Shown piece by piece: positions 53,520 through 63,507 of a stretch of DNA of 64,000 nucleotides. The DNA lies in assembly GCA_036346225.1 (NCBI GenBank), contig JARFIW010001215.1, positions 2,490,501 to 2,554,500 of the forward strand, given 5' to 3'. The position numbers were made by a program, and so were the translations under genes. Numbering within the stretch: position 1 is the first letter of the stretch; the number at the start of each line of letters is the position of its first letter. This stretch comes from Platerodrilus igneus. Its lineage: Eukaryota; Arthropoda; Insecta; Coleoptera; Lycidae. A model generated the notes under the pieces. That model had not been told where the DNA came from and did no database searches. It saw nothing but the letters and a program-made list of their open reading frames with translations.

Positions 53520-53893
53520 ACAAGGTGTCAATTCGACATACAACACCAACGTTCCCTTGTATGCACTAGTTCCAACCTACTCTCTCCGCATTATGACACG
53601 CGTCTACCTAACCTTATATTCAATATATATTACAAGAAAACCACTCAGCGCCACTGTTGTTAGCCGGTGCATCCTTAAAGTTGGGATGAGGATGCAGCTG
53701 CTTGTGGGCTAATCGAAATTTGTAACGTAACGTCATTGCTACCTGTAACAAATGACAAAAAGCTTGAGGAATTGCAGTATCATATAGAACATATAGCTCC
53801 CAAAGGTATCACGATTGCTGACAAATAGACAATTTCACCACCGACATGTACGTTTTTATCATTTATCACTTTCAAAGAATATTAAAAAAAACA
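53520..53893. repeat. Duplicated segment X, right copy, part 2
   Basis: TGTCAATTCGACATACAACA to ATTAAAAAAAACAT matches 23224-23612. The open frame seen here on the plus strand (53515-53712) is not conserved in the other copy, so it is probably not a gene. Confidence 0.78.
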
Positions 53894-53896
53894 TAC

Positions 53897-53974
53897 CTTT
53901 TTATTAACGGCATACTCTAGCTTATTTTTAACATGAATGCAACACTTGGTAGAAGTACACATGTGTTGTTCCAT
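53897..53974 (-). CDS. Possible first coding exon, 26 codons
   Basis: ATG at 53974 opens MEQHMCTSTKCCIHVKNKLE and runs to AATAAAAAG followed by GTATGTTTTTTT, a good splice donor in phase 0. The start context (AAAATGG) is good. The donor overlaps the edge of segment X, so it may be coincidence. No family is recognised. Confidence 0.25.
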
Positions 53975-54351
53975 TTTAATCTTTCAAATTGTGACGGGAT
54001 GTAATTAAACTTCAAATCGAGCTTCAAATTGAAACACCTAAAATTATTTTCTTACAAAATCTCCTCAGGTAATGAACCAAATTGATACAAACTAACCTTT
54101 TACGTTTTAACAAATTATTTTTAACACGAGCAATCAATGTAATGCACAACGAAGCCAAAATATTTCCATATTAATAGCAACAACAAAATTAAAATTATAT
54201 AATTTGATATAAAAATACAGTTCTTTAATATATAAATTAGAAAATAATGAATAAATTAATCGGAGGCAAGTACGTCATAAATGCTATTGCAATATTTAAA
54301 AAATTATATAAATAGCATGTGATGCAAATTTTAATAAAACTTAAAATATCA

Positions 54352-55269
54352 TTACATTGTCAAAGGATTTACAAAGCCTCGCTTTATATCAACACCACGT
54401 TTATATTTAAGATAACTACGTAAAATTTCATCAAATTGTTTACACGAAACATTTGTATATTTTTCTTTCAATACTTTAAGTTTCTCAATTTCAGCTTTGC
54501 ACTCTTCCTGTTGCCGTTTGGAATTTTTTAAAATTAATTTATAAAAGTCCAACGACTCTTTCTCTTCTGTAAATATGTCAATCCTTACTGAGGCTCTAAT
54601 CATTTCCGATTTCAAGCAATATACATCTTTCTGAATTTCACAATATGCACTTACTTGATCAGCTAATTTCGGCAATACTCGAGTTCGGAGATCAACGATA
54701 TTTTCGTATACCTCCAGTAATTCTTCTAGTTTTGTTATGGTTAGATTTTGTTTTTCATTCAACGACTTCTTAAGATCTATTGAAGCTTTCTCTTCTGGAC
54801 TTAAATCTAATGCGAGACGTGTTTCAACTAGTTTGGTGTTCACCATTGTAATACCCAACTCCCCTAATACTTCTGTGAGTTTATTACTTTTAAGAATTAT
54901 ACCTTTTTCAACACATTCTTTCAAGGCTTCCCTTTCCTCGTAATTTAATTCAGTTTGTCTTGAAACATCAATACCAAGTAGATTGGTCTCTCTCAAATTC
55001 AAGTCCATGTATTCTTCTACATTGTATGCCAATGCAATATTGCGGATTTTGGTCCGCAGACCGCTGTTTAAGTTGGAAGATGCTTTGGTAGAATCAAATA
55101 CGACTCCAGTCAGGATTTGGTTTTCATTGAATCGATTTCTCTCCTTCGTAACATTTTCTATAAGTTCGTTTAATTCCTGGGTAAGTTCAGATAAGTTATT
55201 AAGCATTGCGTCTGTTCTCAAAATGTAACTATAAACAATCGGATTTTGCAAATTTGATAAAAACTTTAT
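54352..55269 (-). CDS. Coiled-coil protein, terminal exon; possibly augmin subunit HAUS4
   Basis: An uninterrupted frame of 305 codons begins right after a strong acceptor (TTTGTTTTCTTCAG at 55270) in phase 0 and ends with TAA at 54352. A poly(A) signal ATTAAA follows within 35 bp. It starts IKFLSNLQNPIVYSYILRTD and is mostly helical, with heptads (ELTQELNELIENVTKE; KLEELLEVYENIVDLRTR). It ends CKQFDEILRSYLKYKRGVDI. The N-terminal 'LQNP', the spacing of the coiled coils and the end 'FD.L...Y..YK...+.K' resemble HAUS4, which helps load gamma-tubulin on spindle microtubules. This is a weak, memory-based match. Upstream exons are not resolved. It carries no lesion, unlike the transposons around it, so it is probably a real host gene. 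Confidence 0.6.
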   Translation of the reverse strand: MKFLSNLQNPIVYSYILRTDAMLNNLSELTQELNELIENVTKERNRFNENQILTGVVFDSTKASSNLNSGLRTKIRNIALAYNVEEYMDLNLRETNLLGIDVSRQTELNYEEREALKECVEKGIILKSNKLTEVLGELGITMVNTKLVETRLALDLSPEEKASIDLKKSLNEKQNLTITKLEELLEVYENIVDLRTRVLPKLADQVSAYCEIQKDVYCLKSEMIRASVRIDIFTEEKESLDFYKLILKNSKRQQEECKAEIEKLKVLKEKYTNVSCKQFDEILRSYLKYKRGVDIKRGFVNPLTM

Positions 55270-55406
55270 CTGAAGAAAACAAACACCACCATTTTGTATT
55301 TTTTACTATAAGGTACAGAAAATGGCTAACCTATCGCAAAAAAGTCCTCTTCTACTAGATCATCAATGTTTAATGATTCATAAATTCAGGAATTAGCCAA
55401 ACACAG

Positions 55407-55717
55407 GGCGATTTTTCGCGACATACTTGAATTGTTCGAGTATGGTATGTTGAAGTATCCCCCACTATTTAAAAAATATTTACTTGTGCGGTTCCGCGAA
55501 AACGTATTGTAGTTTCCTAACCTCGCTTTGAATAATTACCCGGTAAAAGTCAAGTGTTTAACATACACAAGCATAACCTGGTACAGATCAGGGTATGTTT
55601 GTTTATCTGATAGAATGCTGCCTTACATTTCCTCTCCAGTAAATTTTATCGCCAAAACGCAAGTTTAACACATACACACATAATTAAGTATGTTACTTTA
55701 TGTCGCGAAAAATCGCC
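55407..55717. mobile_element. Foldback/MITE-like element, 311 bp
   Basis: GGCGATTTTTCGCGACATA (55407-55425) has a perfect 19-bp inverted copy at 55699-55717. A second inverted pair, CATACTTGAATT/AATTAAGTATG, lies just inside. No coding content; no clear target duplication. Confidence 0.65.
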
Positions 55718-58700
55718 TACAATTTGAGAGCTATCCGTAAGTTTCCACCTTGTGAGCAAATAAAACGTTCGAAGCGTCAGCCAGAACACTATTTAACGAT
55801 TGCTTCATATAATTTACTTACAATTTTTTTTGAACATTTATTAGTTTCTGTATTATATTTAAAACGAAAACATTATTAAAGAATTTAAATTATAATATAT
55901 GTATAGATGCAATTTGAGGTCATGGAGAGTTCATAACGCATCATCTCATAGACATACAATGTCGTGAACCCGAAAAAATTTAAGAAAATTTTAAAAAATA
56001 ACAATTTATGTAGATGTTTATCTGTGTAGACGACATATTCGCGAAGTGTGCCTATAAAAATGCATAAATGCATAAACACCGCGATTGAAAGCGGTTTTCG
56101 TCTCTATTAGGTAATTTAATCACGAAAGACCCATTTGTAAACGGCGTGAATACCAAGATAAGTAAAACAACGCGTCCAATTATAATATAACGTACGGCAA
56201 TAGTAAATGCAATAAATTTTCGAACGTAGAGAATAGACGTATAACGCATCTTTTAGAACGGACCAATTCGAACATGGAAACAACCAGATGACGGCGAAAG
56301 ATCTAGAACTTGTTACGTCAGAAAAGGTTTGGTCTTAAAAGCTGATGAATGTTAAATAGGGGACAGTCTTCTTTGAAAATATTGGCATGCAAGAGACCTA
56401 ATAGTAAAACGTCACGTAGTAAAAGTGTAACAGTATTTATTAGTGAAATCTATTTGAATACGATTTTAAAAGGTATATTATTAAAATAGTTGCGGTAAAG
56501 TGTGCACTCAAAAGGCAGTAGACTATTTGAAATATTTACAATAGTTTCAAAGTAAAGAATCGATAATTAAAACAATTAACCTATTGTAAGATAAAGTCTT
56601 TTTAATTGAAATAAGATATATAAGATAGGAATGGTTTGTTATTCAGAACAATTGACATGAAAATGTTTATTTTATAAAACGATTTGAACGATTTTTGGAG
56701 AATTGATTATTACTACGTTTTGGACAAAGTCAACAATAAGCAGATCTGTAACGGTGAAAAACTTTATCTTGTTTGTATTTTTAAAAAGACATATCTATTG
56801 GTTAACAAGTTATATGATGAGATTTTTTGTGTGTAAATATTTTGAATTTACGAGAGTTTATGTAAAAATCAATATAATTTAATTTTAAAAAGGGTTGGCA
56901 AACCTGCAAAAGGTTTTCGACATTATAGAAGATAATAATTCAAACTTACTGATATCAGATTTGCTTAAACAGTTTAAAACGAAGGATATTAATTTCACAA
57001 CATTTGGGTAAATTCTGTACATATTAAGGACGATTTAATTATAGAGTTGTTTATGAATGATAATTACCAGATTAAAATTTGTGTAAATTAAGTGAGTAAT
57101 TATCCTAGTTCTAAAGAGTGATTTTTGACTCTATTTTTAGTATATAAGATTTGTGGAGAAAAAATTATATCTTTTTTACCATAAGAAAAAGCTGCAGTAA
57201 GAATTTTTGGATTTTATTTTTAGTAAATAAGATTTGTGTTGAGAAAAAGTTATTATTTTTATTATCGATGTTGTATTTGTTCGTAAGACAAAGCCGTTGT
57301 GGAGATTTTGGACTTTAGTTTTAGTACATAAGGTTTGTATCGAGCGGTGGTTACATATTTTTTTATCAATGTTGCATTTTTTCGTAAGACAAAGCTATCT
57401 GGTTGTATTAATTTTGTAAAAGAATAATTGGTATTACTATAATGTGTAATTTCAGTTTATAATAGTTTTTAATCAGAGAGTTAGCGAAAATAATTAAACA
57501 ATGGGTAATTTGAAATTTTCAGCATAGGCATTTTAAATTTTGACTCGTTTAAGATCAATTCACAGCAGATTTATTGACGCTCAACCTGGATCTTACATAG
57601 AAGCACATCATTTCACAGCACTTTTACTAGTGCCCAAATTGGAGCTTCATCAATCCAGTAGTTAATGAAAAATTGTCAATTTTTACGAAAATTTGAAACT
57701 AAATATAAAGTGATCAAGCAACCTTAATCCTTTGTTTATTTAGTACAAAATAATCAAATAGCGAAAGTACACTAACACACCCGAGAAATTACTTGCTGTA
57801 CCTTTATGGTGTTAGAATGATCTTTCCAGTTGTGGCTTTACCAGTGCTCTCGTATGGTAATTACCGTTCTTCCAGGTATTTACTTGACTTTAACTACTTC
57901 TCTTTTTTAGCAGCTTAAATACCCACTACTAGGAAACATTATCCTTCAATCCATACTGTGAAATGTATTTTGTAGAATACAATATTTGGATTTTATTTTA
58001 TTAAAGCTCTATTGCACATATGTTGTAAACTTTAAAAATTGCCCAGTCATAATTATAATGCTTACACGTTAATTTAAACCTAAATCCCAAGTCAAAAATC
58101 AAATTTACAAAGAACAATTATTTAAATTACCTGCTATTTATAGGTTGAACTACCGATGTCGTAAACAAACACTATTTGGTTTTCTAGAATTGTTTATTTG
58201 TTATCTAACACCCACGTTAACAAAACTCCGCCCCTCATTAATCTTTTCTAAGTATCTCACATAGAAGAAGATCGTAATAATCTAGAATAACAATGGTTTG
58301 TCTCAATACCTAATCAGTTAGAACCAAGTCCTTCTGGTATTAGACTACTTACATATATTTGTAGAGATGAAGAACAGGACAGTTTGTACTGAAGTTGGAT
58401 TATAAATTGAATCGTTTTTATTGGAGAATTTTCAGTCAAATATAAGAAACTATCTTTCATTAGATAGAAATCGCGTAACGGTTCTTAGTCGGCAATGTAG
58501 TATAACCGCAGGCAAAGAGTAAACCGATATTTCTTTTCGTAGCTACAGTGTTTGATAGAACGATGAAAACTGCCGATCTCAGCATAAAAGTATTGTACGG
58601 CTTCATTATTTAAGAACTGTACTAGGACTAAAGGTCCTAATTCAGGCATTTATATTGGCAACGATTCGTATAACGCCAAAGATTAACATGTTCTTTGCAA

Positions 58701-59344
58701 TGCTCTAGCTTTGCACCACTGTAAAACTGAGTATATCAATAGCACAGAAGCTTAGTTATTCAATGTCTATGCCAGTTGGCCATCAAGTAAGGTACTCAAA
58801 GATACGAAATAAATAAGCCAGTTCATGAATTTTCTCAAAGAGAACCAAATATTAAAAAGCAATGGCACTGACGGTTTAGATTTGAGTATTGTGTAATCTA
58901 ACAAAAACAGAAGTAAACGTAAATTATAAAGTGTTAATTTTAGATTGGCAAAAAATATATAAGAAATGTAATCAGTCACTATACATGTAATTAAATTTGT
59001 GGGCATACGTTATATAAATTGAAACTATAAATAAATCGATTAAATAGAAACTGCTCTCTAAGTTTTTGAACGAAGAGGTCTAAAATAAAGTAATTTTACA
59101 GAGATATTTATTAAAATATGTTTTTGGTTGTTGTTTATACATGTACAAATTGGGGCATACATTTTCTCGGCGCTTAATTACATTGTCTACTTAACCGAAT
59201 ATTTTTCCATTTTAGCTCTTTGGACCAATCTCACTTTATTCAAATATTAAATTTCTCATTTTCTAAAAATTAGAACCTGTATATAGGCGGCTTTGTAAAT
59301 ATAGTAAAACTCACATGGCCGAAGTATGAACCACGTCTGCCAAA
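55718..59344. other. Long AT-rich region without genes
   Basis: Apart from a three-copy repeat (57119-57418), no coding frame longer than chance, no RNA gene and no transposon signature was seen. Minus-strand open stretches at 55885-56249 and 58767-59006 are hydrophobic, low-complexity and unsupported. The last part must hold the NDUFA9 promoter, but no TATA box or initiator can be assigned. Confidence 0.5.
57119..57418. repeat. Diverged tandem repeat, about 100-bp unit, three copies
   Basis: Each unit has (T)TTGGACTTTATTTTTAGTA, then ATAAGRTTTGTRTYGAG, a T-rich run, ATYRATGTTGYATTT and CGTAAGACAAAGCYRT. Starts are near 57125, 57208 and 57310; copy 1 is shorter and most diverged. Confidence 0.8.
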
Positions 59345-60210
59345 ATGGCTGTGGTTTTAAATAGCGGATCCCAAATTTTGAGTAAGTTTTAAAGTTAACT
59401 AAAATTAATTATTTAATGATCTGTTTATGATTGTAAACTGTTTATTACAATGCTATATTGCGTAGTTTTCTGGAGGTTTTTTTTATTTATTAAACTGTTA
59501 TAGTATTACATAACCTTAAGTTTCAAACTTTTAGGACAACAATCAGGTTTAATAGGAGTTGCATACGTTAGAACATCCAATTATAGTACTGAAGTTAGCC
59601 CTTATAACTTGGCATCTTTAAAAAAGGGAACTGGAGGAAGGTCTAGTTTTAATGGAATTGTTGCAACTGTATTTGGAGCCTCTGGATTTGTAGGTCGTTA
59701 TGTATGTAATCGTCTAGGCAAATTGGGCAGCCAGGTATATAAATATATGACTCTTATATTGTTTGTATACCTTTTATTCTAGATTATAATTCCATATCGT
59801 GGTGACCTCTACGATGCTGCTCGCTTAAAATTGGTAGGTGATTTAGGACAGGTTTTATTTCAGCCTTACTTTTTAAAAAATGAAGAGGATTTGGATAAAG
59901 CTGTAAAATATTCGAATGTTGTTATTAATTTAATTGGCCGAGATTGGGAAACCAAGAATTTTAAATTCGAGGATGTACATGTTACAGGCGCACGTGCTAT
60001 TGCTCGAGCAGCGAAACGAGCTGGTGTTAAAACATTAATACATTTTTCTGCTCTTAACGCTGAAAAAATTCCAACACCTATTGTTACACCTACAGGATCA
60101 CAGTTTTATGCTAGTAAATATCGAGGTGAACGTGCCGTGCTTGAAGAATTTCCGGAAGCTATTATATTTCGGCCATCAGATATTTATGGACAAGAAGATC
60201 GTTTTATAAG
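59345..60210 (+). CDS. NDUFA9: NADH dehydrogenase 1 alpha subcomplex subunit 9 (39-kDa), first three exons
   Basis: Exon 1 is 59345-59381 (ATG, donor GTAAGT), exon 2 is 59535-59734 (acceptor TTTTAG, donor GTATAT) and exon 3 is 59783-60210 (acceptor TTCTAG, donor GTAAAA). Phases 1, 0 and 2 keep one frame. The product has a mitochondrial-type N-terminus, then [20 protein letters not shown] with the Rossmann GxxGxxG loop, [40 protein letters not shown], and FYASKYRGE with the YxxxK pair of the extended SDR fold. NDUFA9 is an accessory subunit of complex I at the matrix arm, binding NADPH. About 222 residues are encoded here. The C-terminal half must lie past the window, since intron 3 runs to the end. 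The gene is uninterrupted and clearly functional in this part. Confidence 0.96.
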
Positions 60211-60753
60211 GTAAAAAAAGAATGTTTAAGATTTTAAGAGATGCTTTGAATGTTTGTGTGTTTCTCAGTTCATTCGAAACAAAGCATCTTGTATATTAAT
60301 AGATACATATCGACGACAGAAAGCAAGACTGCTGTAAACGCCAATAGCACAATTATGAAATAGAGGCAAACATTTTTTAGATATTTGGTTAAAAAATATT
60401 GCGCCTCAAATCTTTGTTTTATCAAAAAGGTATTGTAATAAAGTTGGTATCAAATAATGAACCGCTTATTATTAGAACAATAAAATTCGCTAATTATCGT
60501 TAATTAAGGTGAAGTGGGGTAAGTGTGTACCAAAATTCTTAAAGTTCATTTATACATCAAAATTTTAAAGGCAGTATTTTTAATGCCAAAGCCAGCTTGG
60601 GGTTATATGAACTTATGGGTATTATCTACTCGTATACAACATTACAGTTGCATATATTAAAGTTTTCAATTTACCGCTATTTTTTATTTTAGAAGTCCAT
60701 ATTACACACTTACCTGCAATGCGGGGTATGTGTGTAAACAAGTTGCAATTACT
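60211..60753 (+). other. NDUFA9 intron 3, first part
   Basis: Non-coding. Contains GTGGGGTAAGTGTGTACC (60513) and related TGTGTAA/TTACACAC motifs up to 60735, which suggest an old repeat whose halves now flank the Penelope-derived foldback. Confidence 0.5.
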
Positions 60754-60928
60754 TCTTAATCTTCTTTGGAAATTAAACCACTCATAGTTTTTAAAATCAT
60801 CTTTATTTGACCTAGGTCATGGATCGAAACGTAAATAAAGATGATTTTAAAAACTATGAGTGGTTTAATTTCCAAAGAAGATTAAGAAGAATGCTAAACA
60901 AACCACAACAAACATACAGGGAGTATTT
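60754..60928. mobile_element. Penelope-end foldback, 175 bp, 16-bp target duplication
   Basis: The left part (TCTTAATCTTCTTTGGAAAT...) is the inverted copy of the right part (...AATTTCCAAAGAAGATTAAGA), each about 55-60 bp and nearly identical to the outer ends of the Penelope pair at 28643-33381. After the right arm comes GCTAAACAAACCACAAC... GGGAGTATTT, the same right-end extension. ACAAGTTGCAATTACT flanks it perfectly at 60738-60753 and 60929-60944. Confidence 0.9.
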
Positions 60929-61477
60929 ACAAGTTGCAATTACTACGTCAACAGTGTGGTTTTGATATGGGGCAAGTATGTAAATGTACCATATGTTAGT
61001 TCTCAGTATTTGCTTAAAAAACTTTATTAAACATTCAACTCTTACATATACGAACTTTTAATACTGAGCTTACAGACCCTTTACAAATGCATCGAAAACA
61101 AATTTTAGCAATATCATAAAATAAGTATTTAATAATGAGTATTAACTTCTTGTTGAACATTATAATTATCAAATCCGTCTAAAGCGGTGTAATCCTCTCT
61201 TTGTTATGTTTGGTTTAGGAAGTATCATTACAATGTCTTCGATTGCAATGTAACAACGCTCCTCTGGATCAGCCCATATAAAGGAATGTGAAGTATTGAG
61301 ATATCCTGAAGGTATTTTTGGTAAGAGTTTGGTTTAGAAAGACAAACATTTTTAGGGGTTGTATATATATTTCGATTCGACTTGGTCCCCTGAGTCTAAC
61401 GACATACGACTTTTGTTTAGGAAACGACCCCTTAAAAAGTTATGGTCAATAAACTAACCCATGTTAAGCCTATGGGA

Positions 61478-61800
61478 TTTTTTTTTCTACCAAAAAATTG
61501 ATTTTATCTTAAAATAAAACCTAACTTAACGCAACCTAACCTAACCTAACGTAACCTAACCAAACCAAACCAAACCTAACCTACGGGAATTTTTTTTCTA
61601 TCAAAAAATTGTTTTTTTTCGTAAAACCAAAACTAACCTAACGTAACCTAACCAAACCAAACCCAACCTACGGGAATTTTTTTTCCTACCAAAAAATTGT
61701 TTTTTTCGTAAAACCAAACCTAACGTAACCTAACCTATCGTAACCTAACCTAACGTAACCTAACCCAACTTAGCCAAACCTAACCTAACCCAACCCCTAA
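61478..61800. repeat. Three tandem units containing CCTAAC/TTAGG-like arrays
   Basis: Each unit is CTAYGGGAWTTTTTTTT, then CTACCAAAAAATTG, then a run of AACCTAACCTAACGTAACC-type pentamers and hexamers, (CCTAA)n with insertions. Unit starts are near 61479, 61582 and 61669. The pentamer CCTAA is the complement of the insect telomere repeat TTAGG. Confidence 0.82.
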
Positions 61801-61888
61801 AAAACAACAAAAACAACGAGAGGTTCACAATTTTTTATTTACTCAAGAATGTAATTTGAATGAAGCAAAAGAATAAATGTAAAATTAA

Positions 61889-62029
61889 TTAAGCACGTGA
61901 ATCACCATATTCATGGCGAATAGCCTGAAGTAAAGCTTCGAAAGGATCTCTAGCATATTTATAATTCCAGCGACGCCAGAGGTACTGGCATAAGTGATCA
62001 GTGATCACCAAATATACCCGAAATGTCAT
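61889..62029 (-). CDS. Small ORF inside the inverted-repeat element, 46 codons
   Basis: ATG at 62029 reads MTFRVYLVITDHLCQYLWRR, then NYKYARDPFEALLQAIRHEY and ends GDSRA. Composition is clearly protein-like, with Trp, Tyr and His-rich amphipathic stretches. It resembles short conserved tails of DNA-transposon nucleases but I cannot name it. It may be a remnant of the element's own gene. Confidence 0.4.
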   Translation of the reverse strand: MTFRVYLVITDHLCQYLWRRWNYKYARDPFEALLQAIRHEYGDSRA

Positions 62030-63408
62030 TTAAAATTTTTCCAATAAACTTAACATGGGACAGTTTATTGACCATAACTTTTTAAGGGGTCATTTCCTAA
62101 ACAAAAGTCGTATGTCTTTAAACTCATAGGACCAAAACTAATCTAAATATATATACGACCCATAAAAATATTTGTCTTTCTAAACCGAACTCCAGCCGTA
62201 TTTTTCTCATAAGTTTCACTTTTACTTCATCATCGTCGTTTTTAATAGATTTAATTTGGCCAATATATTGTTTCAGAGTTTTTAGTAGCGCACACAACCA
62301 GTACCCAATCTTCAATATCTGGATCGGCTTCATGCATGTCTTCTTTTTCTGGTAATTCGTATTCTTCATAATCAATGTCATTATCGCTCTCTTTGTTAAC
62401 AATTTCCTTCTCAGATGAACTTTCTGGGTCAGAAATATCTATAATTTTTCTCTTTTTTGACGATTTCTTATCGGGCATATTTTGTATGCGTTGTAACACA
62501 TCATAACTGGTAAGAATTTCTGCACCTCGTGCTACTTTTCTTTAGGGTTTCTTAATATCATCTGATTTAGGTTGCTTCACCATACCCAAGAGGAGTTCTT
62601 CAAAAGTAACGTCTTTTTGTGTGACGGAAGTTGAAGGCATTTCCTGAATAATTTTTGTATTTGGACCAATGGTCGAGGATGGTTCTGATTCCTTCTCTTC
62701 CGATGTAGTGCTTATATTTTCTTTGTTAGGATATTCCTTAATGCTGTTATGCCATCGTTTCAGTGCCAACGGATCGTACTGTTCTTCTGATATAACGCTA
62801 GCATTGAAAGGAAAATACCACCCTTTATAAATCCATTGGTAATAATATTAGGGTTTATACCAGTCCATATTTTCCCAACCAGTTGACTGGTGTTTCTTTG
62901 GTATTCTCTGACCGTGATGGTGCCGTTGCCATTGGACAAGTTCAGCATCCCATTTTACCTTTAGTGACCGCATGACACATAAGTCAAGTGGAAAGTAAAT
63001 GACTTGAATGAGGCGGCAATTTCAATATAACAACATTGTTTTGTATGACACATAATATTAATCGTTCATCAACATGCGATACATGACCATCATATATTAA
63101 TAATACTGGTCTCGTATCACCAATTTCTTGAAGACAGATTTTTTCAAAAATTCTTACAAATATGTTCGAATCCATCCAACCATTTGGAGTAGCAGCGTAT
63201 GTAGTGCCTGGAAAACATTTGTCCTCTGGGGCAATCCATTTGTCCAAGATGTTTTTACCCTTAAATATTAGTGGGGGTGCTTTGAGGGGTGGCTCACCTC
63301 CGCAATACTGTCACATTTTGACCCGAAATCTCTGTCAGACTCATGGAAATCTTTTGCATTCACATTAAAATTGCCCAAAATCTCCGAAATCGCACAGAAA
63401 GCACCCCA

Positions 63409-63507
63409 CAGTCTTTAGAAATCGCCCACAGACTTCAGAAATTCTTTGCAGACTCTAGAAATCACCCGCGGCCTTCAGAAATCGTCCGCAACCTTTAGAA
63501 ATCGCTG
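63409..63507. repeat. 20-bp minisatellite, five copies
   Basis: Units CAGTCTTTAGAAATCGCCCA, CAGACTTCAGAAATTCTTTG, CAGACTCTAGAAATCACCCG, CGGCCTTCAGAAATCGTCCG and a last CAACCTTTAGAAATCGCTG have strict 20-bp period. Weaker, irregular relatives (CCGAAATCTCTGTCAGACTC) extend left to 63320. Confidence 0.9.

Larger units (their letters stand above)
61325..62192. mobile_element. 868-bp inverted-repeat element with TTAGG-like blocks
   Basis: GAGTTTGGTTTAGAAAGACA at the left and its inverted copy (GTCTTTCTAAACCGAACTC) at the right begin terminal repeats of about 150 bp that also share ACGACTTTTGTTTAGGAAAY and ACCCCTTAAAAAGTTATGG. The pogo transposase frame continues on both sides, so it inserted there. 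The middle has three tandem ~100-bp units and a short ORF. Confidence 0.82.
61169..63310 (-). pseudogene. pogo/Tigger-type transposase, split by an inverted-repeat element
   Basis: From 63310 leftward: PPLKAPPLIFKGKNIL, FPGTTYAATPNGWMDSNIFV, RPVLLIYDGHVSHV (second catalytic Asp) and LPPHSSHLL. After a frame change: PLDLCVMRSLKVKWD (third Asp), PKKHQS...GWENMDW-like, and a long acidic linker (ISDPESSSEKEI, DIDYEEYELPEKED) with DIEDWVLV. Then YIGQIKSI...VKLMRKI up to 62193. It resumes at 61324 with KIPSGYLNTSHSFIWADPEE and DIVMILPKPNITKRGL, stop at 61169. This is the jerky/Tigger-like layout. Several frameshifts make it a pseudogene. It lies in NDUFA9 intron 3, antisense. Confidence 0.85.

Noticed and set aside
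53515..53712. Plus-strand gene in segment X
   Set aside because: The homologous left copy at 23224-23420 does not keep the same start or frame.
61478..61800. True telomere or chromosome end
   Set aside because: The TTAGG-like runs are short, irregular, in three units inside an inverted-repeat element, with gene sequence on one side and transposon on the other.
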